From Thermoanaerobacterales bacterium 50_218 (lineage in GTDB: Bacteria; Bacillota; DSM-12270; Thermacetogeniales; Thermacetogeniaceae), in the NCBI GenBank assembly GCA_001508855.1, contig LGFL01000012.1:1-33271 (forward strand): a DNA stretch of 33,271 nt. The letters are read 5' to 3'. Below the pieces are notes generated by a model, which searched no databases, was not told where the DNA came from, and saw only the letters and a list, made by a program, of their open reading frames with translations. Both the position numbers and the translations under genes were made by a program. Positions 29,766 through 33,271 of this stretch are shown here, piece by piece (the stretch's first letter is position 1; every line of letters begins with the position of its first letter).

Positions 29766-31025
29766 ATGATCAAAGTAGAAACAGTGAAAACTTATCTCGA
29801 CCGGTGCAGCAAATGTGGTGGTTGTCAGGCTGTTTGTCCCCTTTACGGGGAAACGATGGCCGAACCACTGGTGGCCCGTGGTAAACTCTTTCTGATAAAA
29901 AACCATATCGAGGGGAAGCTGGAGCTTTCTCCAAAGATGAAAGAACTGATGAGTTTATGTTTGTTGTGTAAGGCGTGTATGGAGAATTGCCCCAACAAAA
30001 TTCCGGTTGATCAGCTGGTGCTCTGGGCGCGTCAGAAGATCGCTCAAGAAAAAGGCATTTCTTTTGTCAAGAAGAACATTTTTCAGCACCTGCTTAAGAA
30101 CAATGGCCGCCTCACTATTGCTGCTAGGTTGGGTTATTTTTACCAGCACAGCGGTTTGCAGTGGCTGGTGCGGAAGTCGAGGTTATTGGAGCTGTTTGGA
30201 GACCTTGCCAAAAAGGAAAGCTTGCTGCCTGAAATGGCGAAGGTTCCTTTTCGGAACCAGGTTCCGAGGTTGCTTCCGGTCTCCCGGCCGCAAAAGCGGG
30301 TTGCCTATTTTACCGGCTGCCTTACAAATTTTGTCTTCCCTGATATTGGTTATGCGGTGATCAATGTTCTTCGGAATAACGGAGTCGAGGTTGTAATTCC
30401 TGAGCAGTGGTGCTGCGGTATTCCTGCGCTCGCCAGTGGAGATGAAGAAACTGCGGTAGACCTCGCCAGGAAAAATGTTAAGGTTTTCCAAAGAGAAAAT
30501 GTCGATGCCATCATTACGGATTGCGCTTCTTGTGGCAGCACTCTTAAGGAATATGCCGAACTCCTGGAAACACCAGAGGCGCGTTCCTTTGCTGAGAAGG
30601 TCCTCGACTTCAGCCAACTGCTTGCTGATGTTGTTGGCTTTCAGCCAGGAGAAGAGGAACTTTCGGGTTTGGTTGTTACTTACCACGACCCCTGCCATTT
30701 GCGAAGAGGGATGGGGATCAGTGAGGCGCCCCGTTCTCTGATCAAGGCAGTTCCTGGGGTTACCTTTAAGGAAATGAAGGAATCTGACCGTTGTTGTGGT
30801 GCTGCTGGTTCTTTCAACCTTACCTATTATGAGCTGGCTGTAAGCATTGGTCGCCGAAAAGCCAAAAACGTTCAAGATACAGGTGCTAATGTGCTGTTAA
30901 CTGCGTGCCCTTCCTGTATCATGCAACTGCGCCACGTTCTCCAATTGGAAGGCTCGGATGTGCAGGTTCTTCATCTTGCTCAACTGTTAGATAAAACCTA
31001 TTCAAATGCGGAGAAAAAGTCTTAA
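29766..31025 (+). CDS. glcF: iron-sulfur subunit GlcF-type with two CCG domains
   Basis: This 419-residue protein has two 4Fe-4S motifs, CSKCGGCQAVCP and CLLCKACMENCP, followed by two cysteine-rich CCG domains: YFTGCLTNFVFP with PEQWCCGIPALASGD, and YHDPCHLRRGMG with SDRCCGAAGSF. This is the GlcF/LldE-type partner that relays electrons to the membrane quinone pool or a heterodisulfide-type acceptor. An ATG at 29766 is preferred; a GTG at 29754 overlaps the glcD stop but has no proper ribosome site. It is clearly co-expressed with glcD. Confidence 0.93.
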   Translation: MIKVETVKTYLDRCSKCGGCQAVCPLYGETMAEPLVARGKLFLIKNHIEGKLELSPKMKELMSLCLLCKACMENCPNKIPVDQLVLWARQKIAQEKGISFVKKNIFQHLLKNNGRLTIAARLGYFYQHSGLQWLVRKSRLLELFGDLAKKESLLPEMAKVPFRNQVPRLLPVSRPQKRVAYFTGCLTNFVFPDIGYAVINVLRNNGVEVVIPEQWCCGIPALASGDEETAVDLARKNVKVFQRENVDAIITDCASCGSTLKEYAELLETPEARSFAEKVLDFSQLLADVVGFQPGEEELSGLVVTYHDPCHLRRGMGISEAPRSLIKAVPGVTFKEMKESDRCCGAAGSFNLTYYELAVSIGRRKAKNVQDTGANVLLTACPSCIMQLRHVLQLEGSDVQVLHLAQLLDKTYSNAEKKS

Positions 31026-31076
31026 GCATTACTAGAGTTGTTGGTCTCCATTTGGGAAGTGAAAGGGTGAGGATGG

Positions 31077-31685
31077 GTGGAACAGTACGCCGAGACTTAC
31101 CAGGTTGCTCGAGTGGAGTTTGCCAGGAGTGACCCTCAAAGAATGGCTGAGTTGAGCGGGTGTCTCTATCGGCCAGAAGAGGGAGCTATTATCGTTCCTT
31201 ATCTGAGTAGAGACTACAAGGTTTATCATCCTAGTGGAGAAATTGTTCCCTGTGAAGGTGCTCCTGAACTCTACCATGAAGAAAAGATTCTAATTCTTCA
31301 GTATCTTGCTCAGGCTTCAGGTGTTCCGTTGGCTGGCCGGTGGATTGCTTATTCCGAACTTCCAGGTGGTATGTGTCACGATCTGCCGTGTAAGATAGAA
31401 ACTGTTAAACCACTGGCCGAAACTTTTGGGAGACAGCCTCAAAAGTTGCTGGAAGCTGCCCGTAGGTATGGAGGTTCAGACCTTGATTTAGGAGATGTGG
31501 GTGTGGCTATCTCTGTCTTTCCCAGACTTCGTGTTGCTGTTTTTTTATGGGTAGGAGATGAAGAACTTCCCCCGAGCGCCAGCTTTGTTTTCGATGCCGC
31601 TGCTTCTCAGTATCTATCAACAGCAGCCCTTTATATCGTCGGTTCATTCGTTACCAGGAGATTGTGTGAAGCTGTGTCTGTATAA
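31077..31685 (+). CDS. DUF3786 protein
   Basis: This 202-residue protein has the DUF3786 pattern: an N-terminal YRPEEGAIIVPYLSRDYKVY, then EEKILILQYLAQASGVPLAG and a C-terminal VAVFLWVGDEELPPSASFVF followed by ALYIVGSF. The family occurs mainly in anaerobes and its function is unknown. It starts with GTG at 31077 after GGGTGAGGA, 51 bases after glcF, so it may belong to the same transcript. It has no signal peptide and appears cytoplasmic. Metal or cofactor ties have not been shown here. Confidence 0.75.
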   Translation: MEQYAETYQVARVEFARSDPQRMAELSGCLYRPEEGAIIVPYLSRDYKVYHPSGEIVPCEGAPELYHEEKILILQYLAQASGVPLAGRWIAYSELPGGMCHDLPCKIETVKPLAETFGRQPQKLLEAARRYGGSDLDLGDVGVAISVFPRLRVAVFLWVGDEELPPSASFVFDAAASQYLSTAALYIVGSFVTRRLCEAVSV

Positions 31686-31751
31686 AAAGCCCCTTCCTTT
31701 TCCATAATAAAACCTGATGTAATGAAAAAAATATGTTTAGGAGGGGGTAAT

Positions 31752-32054
31752 ATGTTTGATATGCACCCGGGTTTTTCAATTTCTCCAGTTCCCAAGCGTG
31801 TAGGTGACAAGGTCAAGATCAAATATCACGGCCTGCTGGCACAATCAGGAGCCGATCAGGTCTGGTTACATACAGGCTATGGAAAAGGGCCCTGGGAGGA
31901 TATTTACGATTACAAGATGAAGAGAGAAGGGAACGAGTGGGAACAAACCGTAGAAATGAAAAGAGAGGGTTATTTCAATTTCTGTTTTAAAGATAGTGCT
32001 GATAACTGGGATAACAACAATGGTCTCAACTGGAGCTACAGGATCAGCAAATAG
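31752..32054 (+). CDS. stand-alone CBM25/CBM53-like starch-binding domain protein
   Basis: This 100-residue protein is nearly all one carbohydrate-binding module: KVKIKYHGLLAQSGADQVWL, GPWEDIYDYKM, EGYFNFCFKDSADNWDNNNG and NWSYRI. CBM25/53 modules bind alpha-glucan, normally attached to amylases or starch synthases; here there is no enzyme, signal peptide or membrane segment, so it is probably cytoplasmic and may bind glycogen-like polymer. AGGAGGGGG just before ATG 31752 is a strong ribosome site; an ATG at 31722 lacks one. It ends at a very stable terminator. Confidence 0.85.
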   Translation: MFDMHPGFSISPVPKRVGDKVKIKYHGLLAQSGADQVWLHTGYGKGPWEDIYDYKMKREGNEWEQTVEMKREGYFNFCFKDSADNWDNNNGLNWSYRISK

Positions 32055-32127
32055 CGGTCCTCGCTAGTAGTTTGGTTCTCAAAGAAGGTTCTAGAGGAAA
32101 TAGAAAGAGAAATAGAGAGAAAAGTTC

Positions 32128-32163
32128 TAGCGCTGCAGAAAAATCTGCAGCGCTAAGATTTTT
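32128..32163 (+). terminator. very stable terminator of the CBM gene
   Basis: A perfect 12-pair stem TAGCGCTGCAGA (32128-32139) with TCTGCAGCGCTA (32144-32155) and an AAAA loop is followed by AGATTTTT. It faces the convergent minus-strand gene. Confidence 0.85.
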
Positions 32164-32179
32164 AAAACCACAAAGTGGT
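32164..32179 (-). terminator. small terminator of the DUF151 gene
   Basis: Read on the minus strand, ACCAC, a TTT loop and GTGGT form a five-pair stem that runs into TTTT and then A-rich sequence. It lies 12 bases after the DUF151 stop. It is short, and the larger hairpin beyond may help. Confidence 0.5.
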
Positions 32180-32191
32180 GGCTGAGGAATT

Positions 32192-32671
32192 TCAGTGAAG
32201 AGATTTTTTAAACTCATCAGGACTTGTTAAACCAAGAAGTTTTCGCATTTCTTCCTGGTCTTCTTCACTTACCAACTCTTCTACCGAGAGGGTGTAGTTT
32301 GCCACTTTTTCAGAGATATAGACATCAGCTCCTGCTCGGAGAGCGAGTGCTATCGCATCACTGGGGCGAGAGTCAATGATCACCTCTCCTGATCTTGTCT
32401 GGAGGTGCATTTCAGCGTAGTAAGTACCCTCCTTGATGTCACTGATCACCACTCTGCGGAGGGTTGCTCCCAAATGTTCGCAAACAGATTTCATCAGGTC
32501 ATGGGTCATCGGTCGAGGTGTCAAGACCCCCTGCAGGGCCATCGCGATCGACTGGGCTTCAAAGGGCCCAATCCAGATTGGTAAGACCCGCTTCTGGCTT
32601 TGGTCAACCAGAAGGACAACAGGGCTTAAAGAAACGTCGAAAGCTATTTCTTTTACCTGGACTGGTATCAT
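32192..32671 (-). CDS. DUF151 bifunctional nuclease-family protein
   Basis: This 159-residue protein starts IPVQVKEIAFDVSLSPVVLL and has VLPIWIGPFEAQSIAMAL and IDSRPSDAIALALRAG, the DUF151 signature. Some members cut DNA and RNA (bifunctional nuclease). A C-terminal UVR-like short helix (EEDQEEMRKLLG) is present. The ATG at 32671 follows AAAGGGGG by 8 bases. It is transcribed away from comM, 39 bases downstream of it, so both may share a transcript. Confidence 0.93.
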   Translation of the reverse strand: MIPVQVKEIAFDVSLSPVVLLVDQSQKRVLPIWIGPFEAQSIAMALQGVLTPRPMTHDLMKSVCEHLGATLRRVVISDIKEGTYYAEMHLQTRSGEVIIDSRPSDAIALALRAGADVYISEKVANYTLSVEELVSEEDQEEMRKLLGLTSPDEFKKSLH

Positions 32672-32710
32672 TGAGAAACCCCCTTTCTGTAAGGTTTTTT
32701 ATAGATTTTT

Positions 32711-33271
32711 TTACCATAGCGGACGGTCAAGGCAACGATACTGAATAGACTCGGCCAGGTGAGGCACCTGGATTTGATCACAATCTTCGAGATCAGCAAT
32801 TGTCCTTGCCACTTTGAGAATCCGGTCGTAAGCTCTCATACTCAACCCAAGCTTTTCGAAGGCCTGGAAAAGCATCTTCTGAGCACTATCTTCCAGTTGG
32901 CAGAACTGTTTAATGTGCCGGGTTTCCATTTCTGCATTACATCGGATCTTCTCCTTTCGGAATCGCTTTTCCTGCTTCTGACGGGCCTTAGTAACCCTTT
33001 TTCTAATTTCTGAAGAAGTTTCTTCAGGAGTTGCACTCTTGATTTCTTTGATTTCTAGTCTGGGAACCTCCACGTGGAGATCAATGCGGTCGAGTAGGGG
33101 CCCCGAAATCCGGTTCCTATAACGGTGGACCTGGTGAGGAGTGCAGGAGCATGGCTTCTTGGGGTCCCCGAAAAAACCACAGGGGCACGGGTTCATTGCT
33201 CCCACCAGGATGAAATTTGCTGGGTAGGAGAACGATCCCGAAGTCCTCGTGATGGTGACTATTTTTTCTTC
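32711..33271 (-). CDS. comM: ComM/YifB Mg-chelatase-like ATPase, C-terminal part (5' end outside)
   Basis: The minus-strand frame is open to the window edge (187 residues visible), starting with VTITRTSGSFSYPANFILV and MNPCPCGFFGDPKKPCSC. It then has NRISGPLLDRIDLHVEVP and a C-terminal LGLSMRAYDRILKVARTIAD, as in ComM. The protein is a AAA+ helicase-like factor that promotes branch migration in natural transformation. The Walker motifs lie outside the window. The GTG at 33205 is internal, not the start. Confidence 0.95.
   Translation of the reverse strand, partial: EEKIVTITRTSGSFSYPANFILVGAMNPCPCGFFGDPKKPCSCTPHQVHRYRNRISGPLLDRIDLHVEVPRLEIKEIKSATPEETSSEIRKRVTKARQKQEKRFRKEKIRCNAEMETRHIKQFCQLEDSAQKMLFQAFEKLGLSMRAYDRILKVARTIADLEDCDQIQVPHLAESIQYRCLDRPLW

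Noticed and set aside
1-33271. CRISPR array, tRNA or rRNA genes
   Set aside because: No regularly spaced repeat, cloverleaf or rRNA-like segment was seen in reading the window.

Overview
The window reads as about 33 kb of a chromosome from an anaerobic, spore-forming Firmicute of the Clostridia, most like Moorella, Thermacetogenium or a related thermophilic lineage. The reasons are the Gram-positive order of housekeeping genes (yceD-rpmF, fapR-plsX-fab, rnc, ftsY, ffh-rpsP-khpA-rimM-trmD-rplS-lepB-rbgA-rnhB), a spoVS gene with a sigma-H-type promoter, a formate/nitrite channel, and a stressosome operon that ends in a diguanylate cyclase, an arrangement known from Moorella. Genus placement is inference; no rRNA gene is present. 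Many genes start with GTG or TTG, and neighbours often overlap by GTGA or ATGA, so translational coupling is widespread.

Layout. Positions 1-1420 form a small accessory patch: the N-terminus of an IS1634-type transposase (minus strand, running off the window), the C-terminal relic of another transposase, a VapBC-type toxin-antitoxin pair, its terminator, and directly after the terminator T-tract the 5' end of what looks like a class C group II intron. Positions 1569-4573 are a stressosome operon: rsbR, rsbS, rsbT, rsbX, then a protein joining an RsbU-type N-terminal domain to a GGDEF domain. The stress signal is therefore predicted to set c-di-GMP rather than a sigma-B phosphatase cascade. 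A 526-base gap (4574-5099) with a sigma-H-like promoter and a hairpin precedes a formate/nitrite channel and a small membrane protein with an OB-like domain.

Positions 6636-15104 hold lipid synthesis and ribosome genes: a consensus sigma-A promoter drives yceD and rpmF, then fapR-plsX-fabH-fabK-fabD-fabG-acpP-fabF-rnc covers regulation, phosphatidate precursor supply and fatty-acid elongation with a flavin-type enoyl reductase. spoVS stands alone between its own promoter and two terminators. ftsY is followed by four genes of methylthioadenosine disposal (a nucleoside phosphorylase, MTR-1-P isomerase, class II aldolase and an MTA/SAH deaminase), which fit a deaminating variant of the DHAP shunt. 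After a second strong promoter comes ffh and the ribosome/secretion block up to rbgA.

Positions 25739-28207 carry rnhB, a FliK-like protein, an orphan FlhB C-terminal domain protein and yraN. Then come glcD-glcF (FAD and iron-sulfur subunits of a glycolate or D-lactate type oxidoreductase) with a structured leader, a DUF3786 protein, a stand-alone starch-binding-type module, and on the minus strand a DUF151 nuclease preceded by a comM fragment cut by the window end. I saw no tRNA, rRNA or CRISPR array. The most interesting parts are the stressosome-to-c-di-GMP operon, the MTA/MTI pathway cluster, the intron relic placed at a terminator, and the matched pair of sigma-H-like promoters.
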